From positions 75,001-139,000 of the forward strand of contig CAUYUJ010020171.1 in the NCBI GenBank assembly GCA_963575745.1: a stretch of 64,000 nt of DNA. Reading direction: 5' to 3'. The stretch comes from Prorocentrum cordatum. Taxonomy: Eukaryota > Sar > Dinophyceae > Prorocentrales > Prorocentraceae. Below the pieces are notes generated by a model. The model was not told where the DNA came from. It saw only the letters and a list, made by a program, of their open reading frames with translations, and ran no database searches. Positions 53,034 to 62,696 of this stretch are shown here, one piece after another (the stretch's first letter is position 1; each line of letters starts with the position of its first letter). A program made the translations under genes and the position numbers.

Positions 53034-54034
53034 GTGGATCTGGGGGGGGGGGGTGGGCCCTAGGGGTTTTACTGGGCTTGAGGGGGGTGTCTGTTTTCAC
53101 ACTTAGTGTGTGCTCGAGGTCCTGGACGAGGGTGAAATACACGTGGTCCAGGATGGTGGAGCGCTGCTGGTCGGAGAGCGGCTGCGAAGCATCTCCGAGC
53201 AATTGGACAGCATAATCTATCGTAGCAGCAGTCTGATGCCAACTTACCGACGGGAGCTGAGGACCGATGGGCACCCTAGTGGGGAGCTTCTGTGGCCTGA
53301 GGAGCGTCGGGATCTGGAAATTGTCCTGCACTTGCAGTGACATGAGCACAGGACGGTGGGGAGAAAGAGGATAGGAGGACAAGGTGCGAGGGGGGCGCAG
53401 CCAGGGACCTAGGGCCTGGCTGTGGATAAAGAAATCTAGGGTCGACTTCGTCTTCTTAGTATAATAGGTGGCCGCTTTCGGCGCCGCCACCGCCATCGTG
53501 GCACGGGTGAGGAAATCCGCGCCCTTCTGAAGCCTCTCGGGCTGCAAGTTGAAATCGCCAGCAACCAGGAGGGGCTTGCCTACAAGATCTTGCGTCTGGC
53601 CAAGAGTGGCCAGCAGGTTCAAATTGGTCTCATTGAGGCCCGCAGAGGCCTGAAAATAAGCGCTCGCCAAACCGAACGTTGGGACCCCTGGCGCTTCGAT
53701 GGCCACTCCAGCAAGTCTGGAGAGATCCGTCCCTGGAGGAAAAGAGAGCGGCTGGACCCCCAAGTCCAATCCGTCCCGAACTAAAACCGCCACCCCCGAG
53801 ACAAGTTCACCCGAGGGGTTGCGGACAGCTGGCGGTATATGAGCAAGCCAGCCGCGTGCGAAGCACCATTGTATCTGACGCGCGATGCAGTCCCCAGCAT
53901 CAAGCCTGCACTCCTGGGCACAGATAAAGGTGAGATCATTAGCAGTGGGAGACTCTACAAAGGCTTTCACTGCTCCCCAGCACGATCCGTTGATCGTCGC
54001 GAACGTGTAGAGGCTGTCAGGAAGACGACTTGGT
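52996..54034 (-). CDS. AP-type endonuclease segment of the retrotransposon
   Basis: Member of the exonuclease-endonuclease-phosphatase fold that nicks target DNA for LINE insertion. From the first residue after the ORF1 stop (DSLYTFATING) the signatures appear in order: ICAQE (Glu36), LLVAGDFN (Asp155, Asn157), KSTLDFF (Asp195) and LSPHRPVL (His221). About 346 codons, ending in TAA at 52996-52998. There is no ATG at the start. This frame is open much further upstream, but there it is the shadow of ORF1 (Arg/Ser-rich), so the true segment begins near 54034. It is +1 relative to ORF1, consistent with frameshifting or reinitiation. Confidence 0.88.
53042..53053 (-). other. 12-C homopolymer at the endonuclease/RT frame junction
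   Basis: Twelve G on the + strand (C on the coding strand) lie 9 nt before the RT ATG and inside the endonuclease frame. The endonuclease frame stops 38 nt after that ATG, while the RT frame is +1. A 1-nt length difference here would change which frame continues, so this is either a real decay event, a slippage site or a base-calling error. Confidence 0.8.
54017..54022 (-). promoter_or_regulatory. UCC-UGA at the ORF1 stop: candidate +1 frameshift site
   Basis: The last sense codon and stop read TCC TGA, followed by C. The antizyme +1 programmed frameshift occurs at UCC-UGA-U. Skipping one base here gives GAC AGC CTC TAC (DSLY), the immediate start of the endonuclease. No pseudoknot or upstream stimulator has been tested. 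Confidence 0.5.
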
Positions 54035-55195
54035 GTCCGTGGCCCCCGTGGCTCCAGCGGCGGCCTCCGCGGCCATCGCCGCAGCCCGCGCCTTCTTGGC
54101 CTCGGGGCCCTGCGCGCCCTGGATCTCGGCCATGCCGTTGGCGACGGCCTGGAGGGCGGACGCCGCGCGCACCAAGGACTGCGTCTGGTCCATCGGGGTC
54201 GCACCGTCGAGCTCCTCATCGTTGGGGCACGGCACTTGCACGGCAGTAGGCGGTGCTGGCGGCGCAGCGCCGCTGGGTGCCACAGCCTCTGCCACCTCCA
54301 TCTCGTCCTCGGGCTTCTGGCCGACGGGCGGGAAGTCATGATCCGCCCACTGGCGAGGCGCAGGCACCTGCGACCTCTCGTGCTGAGTCGTGAGGTCGTC
54401 GAAGTATTGGGCGAGCTCCGCCACCTTCGAGCAGAGGTCTGGCGGCGCCCTGCTGCCAGGCGGCATCCGTGCCGCAAGGACCCCTTGCAGCGTCTCCAAG
54501 AGGTCCTCATCCTTGGTGGCCGCCTGCATGGCGGCCTGCTTGGCCATGTTGTGCTGGCTCTCCAGCGACTGGATCTCCTGCTGCGTGGCCTTGGACTCCT
54601 GCACGAGCTTGCCGTGGCGTTCGCAGGCGTCCAGGATGACCTCCATGAGCTGCTTGAGGTCCGACGTCTGTGTGATGTACTTCTGGCGCTGGGTCTCCAG
54701 CTGATCTGCGAGTGATTGAGCTTGTTGGTCCAACGACTTGGATGCCAAGATATCTGCCTTGGCCTGCTTGAGTTTGCCCAGCGCCGCGACATGCTCATCA
54801 CCGTTGGGTTTCCACTTCTTCCAGAACGTGACCTGGGCCTGGGCCAGGGCCACTGGATCTTCTGCTTGTGGCTGAGTGTCGTCGCCGTCGGAGTAGGCAA
54901 CGGTACCTGGTCGGCGGAGGCCTGGTGGATGACTGGGCCCACGGGAGCGGTCTCGTCCACGCCAGCGGCCTGGCTTCTCCGGAAGTGGTGCTGGAGGCGG
55001 AGCTGATTCACGGCCTGCCCCGCTCGCGGCGCCGAGGATGCTGGCGGCACTGCCACGGGCGCCTCCAGCGTTGTCACTCTGCTGCTGCTTGAAACGGGCA
55101 CCGCATTGAGTACAATGCCTAGCCCCAGTAGCGCACCAAGCCCAGCCCTTGCAGCCGCGGCGGCTGCAGATGATGTACTTCTGCTGCTTGGCCAT
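54017..55195 (-). CDS. ORF1 protein of the retrotransposon (392 aa): zinc finger and coiled coil
   Basis: LINE ORF1 proteins bind the element's RNA. The ATG at 55193-55195 is the first in frame upstream of the zinc finger. A CX4C-X12-CX2C finger (Cys10, Cys15, Cys28, Cys31; KYIICSRRGCKGWAWC...HCTQCG) is followed by a Gly/Ser/Pro-rich basic linker to about residue 95, then a long helical region with heptad-like spacing (VALAQAQVTFWKKWK to about residue 290). The C-terminus is Ala-rich and ends TDTKSSS at a UGA. The frame is open further upstream through a (CCT)n region, but without ATG and with low-complexity sequence. The leader match lies 163 nt upstream of the ATG. Confidence 0.85.
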   Translation of the reverse strand: MAKQQKYIICSRRGCKGWAWCATGARHCTQCGARFKQQQSDNAGGARGSAASILGAASGAGRESAPPPAPLPEKPGRWRGRDRSRGPSHPPGLRRPGTVAYSDGDDTQPQAEDPVALAQAQVTFWKKWKPNGDEHVAALGKLKQAKADILASKSLDQQAQSLADQLETQRQKYITQTSDLKQLMEVILDACERHGKLVQESKATQQEIQSLESQHNMAKQAAMQAATKDEDLLETLQGVLAARMPPGSRAPPDLCSKVAELAQYFDDLTTQHERSQVPAPRQWADHDFPPVGQKPEDEMEVAEAVAPSGAAPPAPPTAVQVPCPNDEELDGATPMDQTQSLVRAASALQAVANGMAEIQGAQGPEAKKARAAAMAAEAAAGATGATDTKSSS

Positions 55196-55357
55196 CGCTT
55201 CTTGTGATCCCTGCGCCTCCCTGGCGCGCACAAGGTCGCGAAAGCAGATGGGGCTGTCGTGATGCCGAAAAGGCCACGGGGGGCCTGCTCGAGCCCCAGC
55301 ACCCAGGGCCTGCCCTGGATGGCAATGCTGGTGTCCTGTGGCCCCCAGAGGCCAGGA

Positions 55358-55369
55358 CTTGAGCCAAAA
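55358..55369 (-). other. Spliced-leader 3' end upstream of ORF1 (12 of 12 bases)
   Basis: Coding-strand TTTTGGCTCAAG, identical to the last 12 bases of the dinoflagellate spliced leader. It is preceded by TTTC and a (CCT)n tract rather than the rest of the leader. It lies 163 nt before the ORF1 ATG, so it probably marks the element's 5' end, truncated within the leader. Confidence 0.65.
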
Positions 55370-55655
55370 GAAAGGAGGAGGAGGAGGAGGACGGGGGATA
55401 ATTAGCAGGAGGGGGGACAGGAGGAGGCAGAAGCGGAGGCGGAGGTGGAGGCGGAGGCGGAGGAGGAAGGAAGCGGAGGAAGAGCAGGAGGAGGAAGAGG
55501 AGGGCGAGGAGGAGCAGGAGGAGGAGGATGAGGAGGAGGAAAAAGGGGGACGAGAGGGAGGGAGAGGAGGAGGAGGAGGAGGAGGAAGATGAGGGGGAGG
55601 AGGAGGAAGAGGAGAAGTAGGACGAGGAGGAGTAAGAGGAGGAGGAGGAGGACAC
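55370..55655. repeat. (GGA)n purine array beyond the retrotransposon 5' end
   Basis: GGAGGAGG with GAAGCGGAGGCGGAGG words for about 285 bp. It carries ORF1's frame upstream as poly-Pro/Ser only. Confidence 0.9.
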
Positions 55656-55789
55656 CCACAGACCACCAATGCCACCATGCCAATGGACCTAGACCCCTAA
55701 CACCATACACAATGCCACCCCACACACCATCACCGAAACGTTTCACCGACACGTCTCAACGCGGCAAAGTACACTAACCAGCCGAACCA

Positions 55790-57747
55790 CCGACCACCAT
55801 GCTCAAGGAAACTACTACGTTGCCCAGGGGCGGCAGATCGGAATTCACATATGATTCGACACTGGGCCATTCAGGTAGTTGGACACAAAACATGTCACTG
55901 GCACTTGTTGCCGGGTATCTCTTCAGTGTTGTACACCGTTCACAGTCAGGGAAGATTTGGCCATGCATCACACGTCTGGTCACTAGTATGCCTGCATAGT
56001 TTCGGAACAGCACGTTCGCGCCTATGTGGAGCAAAAAGGGTGCTCGACACCCGCCTCTCTACCGTGCCCGACCAGAACTTGATCTCACACGCCTGGCGGG
56101 CAAGACCGGATTGCACGGATTACTCGCGACGGACTGGTTACTTGGGTTCGAGTATCATATGGCACAGCAACATGCCCGAACAAATTATTGCAGACATTGC
56201 GCTGATACCCGTTTACACTATCTCCAGTCCAGTATGCAATAGGACAGTCGATAGCATATCGGGTACAGTTGTTGTGATCCTACGACTTCGAGTGCATGCC
56301 TGCCAGCAATCAATTCTACCATGCGGCTTTTTCTCAGCCGGGGGCAGTCGAGAGAATTTGTAGGTGTGATGATTGGCGCAACAAGCTGTTGCCCCTTTTG
56401 GTGCCATTCTTGGCATCACGCAAACCCTGTCTTACGAGCACTGTCTAGCACTACGTACGCGAATGGAGGTTCGGGGCACAACGCGTACGCAGCACCAGCG
56501 AGCACATACCTCCCACAGCACAACAACCGTCCACTACGACCAGACGCCACGGAAACACTAGCGACAAGCCTCATACGGGCTCGAGAGGGCACACTTGGGG
56601 TAGAGGAAAGGGCAATCTTGCACTCAGGCATGATTCGTCGAGTACACCAATCATAATCTCAAGGTTATTTTCTAACTGACGGGGGGAACACGTTGATATT
56701 TACCCTACACCTGGTGTTCCAGCATTGTGCCACATGATCAATACATGACAAGGGGCATCTCTCACATCTGCGGCTTTGCCTATGTTTGTGTCGCTGTTCA
56801 TAGTCGCAGTACCGCTGAAGGCAACTGATAGCAGACATTATAATTATGTTGGCCAACCCGTTGCTGGTGCATCAAGCCGTTGTTCTTTTGGCTCCAACAA
56901 CGGCATCACACATTCTCTGTCTTACTAGCACAGTTCAGCACTACGGTGCACAGCAGTCACACCAGTTGACCAACATAGGCCTCACAGACTGACGCCGACG
57001 TCCAGGACAAGACGGTTCGCGCGCTTGCGCCGTGCACGGCGTACCTTTTGGGTAAGAGCATAAAAGGCATGCGAGACGGCATGCGTCAGCACCGACCTCC
57101 CACAGCACCGCAGCACTCTCACCACGACCAGCAACACGTCAGCACAGTCGACATGCCTCTTACCTTGTATGAGAGCCCTACAGGGCACACCTGGGGGCCG
57201 GGCGAAGGCAATACACAAGGGAACGCGTAGGCTGGACGAGCTTCTCTTTCGACATTGCCCTACTTTTGTTGTTCGCATCGTTTTGACTTTTGGTGCTACG
57301 GACGAGGCAACATACATGAGCATCTGCGTTATAGGTGCATCATCATGCATACACATGCGCGATACACGCTCCGAGGTTACTTCTCAAGAAGCCGAGGACA
57401 GCATATAGGCAAATTAAGAAACGAGCATTACAGCTAGATGCGTCAAGGCGTTGCCTTTTGGCTCCAACTTGGCGTCGCGCATCTTTGTCGTACGAGCATT
57501 GTCGAGCACTGCGATGCGCAGCGCACACCGGCAAGCCATTGCGACAAGTATTGGACCGCTCTGCCACCATACCTGGCATGGGAACCGCAAGGCATATCTC
57601 AGGTAGGGGCTCAGAAGGTACTTCAGCAGCCAGCCCTGACAATGCCGATCCCTGGTCGAACCTTCTACACAGCTGTACCTCTCGTTCTTGCGCCGTAACC
57701 TCCAGGCTCGAACAGCGACGATTACTATGCTCGTGGTTTCCGTTATA
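55790..57747. repeat. Diverged repeat of about 500-570 bp, lower GC, left part
   Basis: CCTTTTGGTGCCATTCTTGGCATCACGC (56392 on), TTTTGGCTCCAACAACGGCA (56886) and TTTTGGCTCCAACTTGGCGT (57454) each lead into CTTACGAGCACTGTCTAGCA-like sequence, so three tandem, poorly conserved units are visible. TTCGAGTGCATGCCTGCC at 56287 recurs at 59259. Short frames of 60-170 codons occur, but none is kept between units. Confidence 0.55.
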
Positions 57748-57756
57748 CTTGGCGCC

Positions 57757-58843
57757 CGTTTCTTCATTGTTTGGGGCATGACGGGTGTCATGGGGCCGAT
57801 GACGGCAATCATTTGGAGGGGTGGGACGGGGCCGATGACGTCACGTTTCGCGCCGACGGCGTCTGGAAATGCCTAGGAATCACCGAGGACAGGTAGCAGC
57901 AGCATGTCGGTGGCGATCTGCACCACAACGCCTGTGTACACCATAGTGCCTGCGTGCACCACAGCGCTTGTGTACACCACGCCGCCTGCGTACACCACAG
58001 CAGCCGCGTGCATCATATCGCCAGTGTGTGCCACAGTGCCAGCTGGAACCACAGCAATTGTGCACACCACAGCGCCTGCGTACGCCACATCAGCCGTGCG
58101 CAACACAGCACCAGTGTACACCACAATGCCTGCGTGCACTGAGCACGGCACCAGTGAATAGATCTGCGGTGCACCCTGAGACGCGCACGTCCGCTGCAGG
58201 CCGACCAGCACGACAGGGGGGAAGGGTGAGGGTGGAGGAGGAGGAGGACGACGATGAGGAGGAGGAGGAGGATGACGAGGAGGAGGAAAAGGAGAAGGCC
58301 GAGGTGGAGGAGGGAGGAGGGAAAGACGTCGCATTTTATTCTCAGCACTTCCCTGGCGTGGCGTTTAGCTGTCCGCATCGGATCATCACCGACATGCTCC
58401 TTCTATCTGCCCTGTGCACGCAGGCACTCTGGTGTACACCAGCGCTGCGTTGCGCGCGGATGCTGTGGTGTAAACAGGCCGCGCGGTGTGCACAGGCGCT
58501 GCGGTACACGTGAGCATTGTGATGTAGATAGGCGCTGTGTTGCACATGGCTGCTGCGGTGTACACATTCGCCGTGGTGTAGACAGGCGCTGTGGTGCACG
58601 CAAGCAATGTGTTGTACACAGGCGCTGTGGGGCAGATCGCCTCTTACATGCTGGTCGCGTCGTCGGCCTCGTCGTGGTGGTCGTCGTCGTCGTCACTCGC
58701 CGCTCGTCGCTCGGCGGTTGACCGTCGTCGTGCTCGCGGGCGCGGCTGTGGTGCCGGAGCCGCACGGCGGGGGGGGGCATTACGTCATACCCCTCAGCCC
58801 CCCCCCATGACGCCCGTCATCGCCGATGATGAAGAAACGCGCT
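57757..58843. mobile_element. 1.09-kb foldback element, family D relative, 9-bp target duplication
   Basis: CTTGGCGCC flanks both ends (57748-57756 and 58844-58852). The left end CGTTTCTTCATTGTTTGGGG with ATGACGGGTGTCATGGGG pairs with the right end (complement CGCGTTTCTTCATCATCGGC with GATGACGGGCGTCATGGGG). Both arms carry minisatellites in opposite orientation: TGCGTACACCACAGC-type units at 57915-58145 and their complement at 58405-58640. CATGTCGGTGGCGATCTGC pairs with GCAGATCGCCTCTTACATG. The centre is a GGA/GAC array. No transposase frame. Confidence 0.8.
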
Positions 58844-58852
58844 CTTGGCGCC

Positions 58853-59390
58853 ATGTTACCACGGCAAGCGCCTTGCAAGCCTTCATCGGACGACGCGTTC
58901 GCTGTGCATGTTGACCAGTGGGCCAACGCAGCGAGTTGCATGTACCTTCCTTCGCTGTCCACTCACATGATCTATTCCGAGAAATCGGACGACCAACGCA
59001 CGAAGCACGAAAGAGAGGAGAATGCTCATAGAACAACGACGCTGACAATCCACAGAACAACGCGAGGACGGCGCCACCGAGGAGTTATCACCTTTAGTCA
59101 ACACGGAGCAGAGAGCACATGCAATAATTATTACGTAATGCCACACCCACAAAGCACGACCCCGACTAATCACATATACTACGAGCACAAGTGCAGCTCA
59201 ACAGTAATTACCGACGCCAGAATTGACAAGTACTTCGTGTACATGTCCCTACACTTGGGCTTCGAGTGCATACCTGTGCCCACTGCCAAAGGATGGGCAC
59301 GCGCCAAGAGGACGACCAGACATCAGCAGGCAGTACTTGACCGTACTACGACAACGGCTGCAGCAAGCCCTGGACGGATGGAGGCACTAC
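58853..59390. repeat. Continuation of the diverged lower-GC repeat
   Basis: Shares TTCGAGTGCATACCTG with 56287 and the same balanced composition as 55790-57747; the foldback element interrupts it. The - strand frame at 58883-59188 and the + frame at 58826-59542 have no recognisable family. Confidence 0.45.
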
Positions 59391-61585
59391 TCCTCGCGCG
59401 CCAGCGTCGAGCCACTGGTCGAGGCGAGAAACGATGGTCGGCGGGGCCTGGGGTGCAGCCCGTCGCGCGCCGCCCCCCCCCAAGGCCCTGCCGGGGGCCC
59501 TTGGGCCGCCCCCTCCCAGGGCGCATGGCCCCCCAGGGCTAAGGGCCATCCGCCCCGCGCCCTTGGCCCGCGCGCTCGCGGCAGAAGACTCTGACGCGGC
59601 CTTGCGTTCAGGCCCCGCGCTTGGGCCGAGGCACCCCGCTGCCGGGGCCCAGTTGCGCTCTGGGGCTGGGCGGCCCAGGCGGGGGCGCGTCCTCGGGGCT
59701 GCCCGCCGCTGCTCGCGCGAACGCGGCGGCGGCGCCCCGCGCGCGCCCCGCCTCCGCCCCGCCACGTCACAGCGCGCCGCTGCTGGCGGGCCGACGGGCC
59801 GCGACGCGTCGAGGGCTGCGAGCCGAACCGCGCGGGAGATAGGCCCAGCTTCGCCCGAACCTCTGGTCCTGCAGCGGCTCTCGTGAAGGTTCTGGCGCGA
59901 GCCAGTCCCCCCGCCCCCGCCGCGGGCCGCCGAGCCCCGCAGGACGGGGGCGGGGCCGGCGCCCGCCGCGCCGCCTCTAAGGCGCCCGAGAGGTGTGCTC
60001 AGCCCCGGGCCCCTGCGCTCCGCGCGAGTGCTCCCGGCGCGCCGCCGCCGCTGGAGTCGGAGGGCGCAGGCGCGCGCCTTGCCAGCGATGCCGTAACGGG
60101 CCCCCCAGGGAGAAGTTCGCGCCGTCGGCGGGGTTGCCAGGGCGTCTTCCGGGGCGGCGCCCAAGGGCGCGGCGCGCCCCGCGACGCCGCGCCGAGGCGC
60201 GCCCGCGCCTCCGGCCGCGGCCCAAGCGCCGCCCTGTGGCGGCGGGCCTTGCCCCGGCCCTTCTCTCGCCATCGGCCAAGGCTCGCGCCGCTCGCGCGCC
60301 CGACGATATGCCCGAGGCCCTTCTTGTCGAGCCGGCGCTGCCGTCGGCCGCGACGGGCGCGCTGGGCTGACGCCTTGAGGTGGCAGGTGAGCGTCTCTTG
60401 ACGGTCGTCCGCTGGTTGCCGGTTCGGGGCGGCCTGTTTCAGCGCGCCGCGGCGCAGTTCCGCTGGTTCGCGCCAGCCTCGCCCGACGAGGCTGGCAGCC
60501 CGCCCTCGAGGGCTCCTTGCGCCGATCGAAGCTGCGGCCCCTCGGGCCCCGGCCCTCTGCTGTCACCCGTGGGCCGCTCAACGCGTTTTTCGGGCATCGC
60601 GGCCCGTCGGGCGGCGACCCGGGAGGGGGTGGCTCGTGCTAAGACTTCCCGCCCATCGCTGTCCGTGGCCCCCGGAGCTGAGGGCCGCCCTTGAGGCACC
60701 GTCCGCGGCCGCTGCCGATGGCCCGGGCCCTTCGGGGCCAGCTGCCCGCCTGCCACCCCCTGGCGCGGGGCGTCGGCCAGCCCGCTTCGGTTTCGCTTAG
60801 GTGCCGTCGGCGCGCGAGGGAGCCGCGCAGTGCCCCTCCTTGCGCGCGGCGCGCCTGCTGGGAGCTGCTGACTTGCTCGGGGTCCTGCCTGGAGCAGGCG
60901 TTTTCTGCGTTCGCGCTCCACCGCTCCGCTTCCGCCCTCTGGGCAAAACGGTTTGCGCACTCGGTGGAACCGCTTGCTTTCGGCTCGGGGCGCCCCTCTC
61001 TCCGAAGCGGCCTTCGCAGTTACTGGCGACCGCCCTGTCGCTTCTTTCCGCGATGTTGGCCCTGCTGCGGGGTCAACTCAACGCGCGGACGCCCGCTTCA
61101 ACCTCGTCGTTGCGCATGGGCTTTGAGCATATGTCTGCGGGTGCTCCTCAGCGCCCAGGAGAAATCAGGAGAACCCCTTCTCCTCGGCGGCGCCGCTCGG
61201 CCCGCACGCGCGCTCGGGGGCCCGGCCACCTCGTGCCACCCTTCGCGCGCGTCGGCCGCGGCCTCCGCGCGAACGACTCCCGCTCGCGCGGCGCGGGAGA
61301 ACGCTCTCTCTCTCTCTCTCATTATCCCGCCCCCGCGCGCGTCTCGGTGTTTTGCGACACCTCGGCCTCCCACCCGCTCTCCCCCCTCTGCGTTTTCCGA
61401 GGCCAGTGACGCCGCAGGTGCTCCTCAGCGCCCAGGGGGGCCCTTCCTCCCGAGCGCCGCCGGGCGGCCTGCGCGCGCGCTTTTTGGGGGCCCGGCCACC
61501 TCGGGCCCCTCCTTCGCCCGCGCGTCGGCCGCGGCCTCCGCACGAGCGCCTTCTTGCCTGCGCGGCACGGGCTAATGATGCAGAT
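59391..61585. other. Extremely GC-rich region, no recognisable gene
   Basis: CGCGCCGCC- and GGGGCCC-type composition keeps several frames open on both strands (up to 411 codons on the -). Their translations are Arg/Ala/Pro/Gly-rich without any conserved block. A block GCCCAGG with TCCTCAGCGCCCAGG occurs at 61143 and 61421, and CACTCGGTGGAACC-like mixed sequence at 60950-61130 is the least biased part. A decayed retrotransposon is possible, as in 36-42 kb, but I found no motif. Confidence 0.4.
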
Positions 61586-61618
61586 GCTGATGACGTCGGT
61601 GGATTATGAGGACGATTA

Positions 61619-61800
61619 CTCCAGATTTCGTAATACAGGGAGGGATGGGGGTCTCATTTCGGGGGGGGTCTCTTCCAGGCCATCTTGGAGGGCCTGGGGG
61701 GTCTGGGGACGATGGTTTGGAGGGTTCTCCCACGGGGGAGGTCTGAAATGGCTTGTCTTGGAGGGTCCAGACCCCCTCCCTTTTATTACAAAATCTGGGG
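61619..61800. mobile_element. 182-bp TA-flanked insertion
   Basis: Inverted ends CTCCAGATTTCGTAATACAG and (complement of the right end) CCCCAGATTTTGTAATAAAA match at 16 of 20 positions and continue through GGGAGGG. TA lies at 61617-61618 and 61801-61802. It sits at the left side of a GAT array; ATGATG words also occur before it, suggesting insertion into that array. Confidence 0.75.
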
Positions 61801-61802
61801 TA

Positions 61803-62080
61803 CACGTATGATGATGATGGTGGTGTTGATGATGATGAGGATTGTGATGTGGATGGTGCTTCTGACGATGATGGCAACGGCGGTCGCGATGGCGATCCGA
61901 ATGATGATGACGATGCATACGTGATAATGGTGATGCGGCTTCAGTTGGTGATGATGTTGGTGATGATGCTGTTGATGATGGGCATGATGATGACGCTGAT
62001 GATGGTGGTGGTGGCGGTGATGAGGGCGATGGTGATGGTGACGTTGCTGGCGATGATGCGGTTGATGATGACGTTGGCGA
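61803..62080. repeat. (GAT)n imperfect array
   Basis: ATGATGATG with GGTGGT and GCGATGGC variants, followed by G-rich purine sequence to 62180. Confidence 0.93.
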
Positions 62081-62225
62081 GGAAGAGGAACGGGAGAGGG
62101 GGGGGGAGGCGGGAAGGGGCGGTGATGGCGGTGGCGGAGGAGGGTGGATGGGGGAAAGGGGGGGAGGAGGAATCGGAGTAGGATGAGGAGGGCCGCTTTG
62201 TGAGATTGCGCCCCGTGTTCCCACC

Positions 62226-62310
62226 TCTTTTTGGTCTGCGGCGCCGCGCGACTCCCGCGAGGCGACGTGCTGGCGGCGCTCGGCCTGCTGGCCGAGGCGC
62301 GGCTGGCTGG
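62226..62310 (+). CDS. Possible internal exon, unknown protein
   Basis: The frame FLVCGAARLPRGDVLAALG then LLAEARLAG is strongly protein-like (Ala/Leu helix). It is followed by a G-rich then C/T-rich tract. It could belong to the same gene as 62697-62810. No family recognised. Confidence 0.35.
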
Positions 62311-62334
62311 GAGGGGGGAGGGGGGTCGTCCGTT

Positions 62335-62695
62335 CTCCCTCCTGCCCCCTCCTCCTCTTGCCCCTCCTCCTTCCCCTCCTCGTCTTCCTCCTGTCCTCCT
62401 CCTTCTTTTCCGATTCGTCCTTCTCCCTCCTCCTCGGCCCTCCTCCGTCCTCCTCGGCCCTCCTCCCTCCTCCCTCTTCCTCGCCGCTTGGCTGCCGCTG
62501 CGGCCCCCCTTCGCTCGCCTTCGGGCGGCGTCCTGGTGACTCACCTGTGCGCGTGCTGGCTCGTTCGTTGGTTCCCTCGTCCTCTCCCGTCCCTCTTTCC
62601 CCTCCCCTCCCTCCGTTTCATCTCCTGTTTCCCGCCTCCCTCTTTCCCTCCTCCTCTCCCCCGCCCCCCCTTCCCCCCTTGCGTCCCCTCCCCGA
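62335..62695. repeat. Pyrimidine-rich tracts between possible exons
   Basis: CCTCCTCCTTCCCCTCC and CTCCTCGGCCCTCCTCC words, a less biased piece at 62490-62575, then CCCTCTTTCCCCTCCCC up to CCTCCCCGAG at 62696. Confidence 0.7.
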
Positions 62696-62696
62696 G

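Larger units (their letters stand above)
49270..55369 (-). mobile_element. Nearly complete non-LTR retrotransposon (LINE-like), - strand
   Basis: Order in transcription direction: spliced-leader 3' end (55369-55358), ORF1 with zinc finger and coil, AP-type endonuclease, reverse transcriptase, zinc knuckle, RNase H and Cys-rich C-terminus, then a (TCC)n tract. All three coding segments overlap end to end in successive +1 frames. The endonuclease plus RT plus RNase H arrangement is that of LINE elements. The 5' end is set at the leader match and the 3' end is approximate. A diverged relative lies at 35893-42820. Confidence 0.88.

Noticed and set aside
54035-55302. Upstream half of the endonuclease frame, about 420 codons
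   Set aside because: Arg/Ser/Pro-rich shadow of ORF1 in another frame; ORF1 has the zinc finger and coil and protein-like composition.
59346-60581. A 411-codon frame on the - strand in the GC-rich region
   Set aside because: Arg/Ala/Pro-rich with equally open frames on the + strand and no conserved block.
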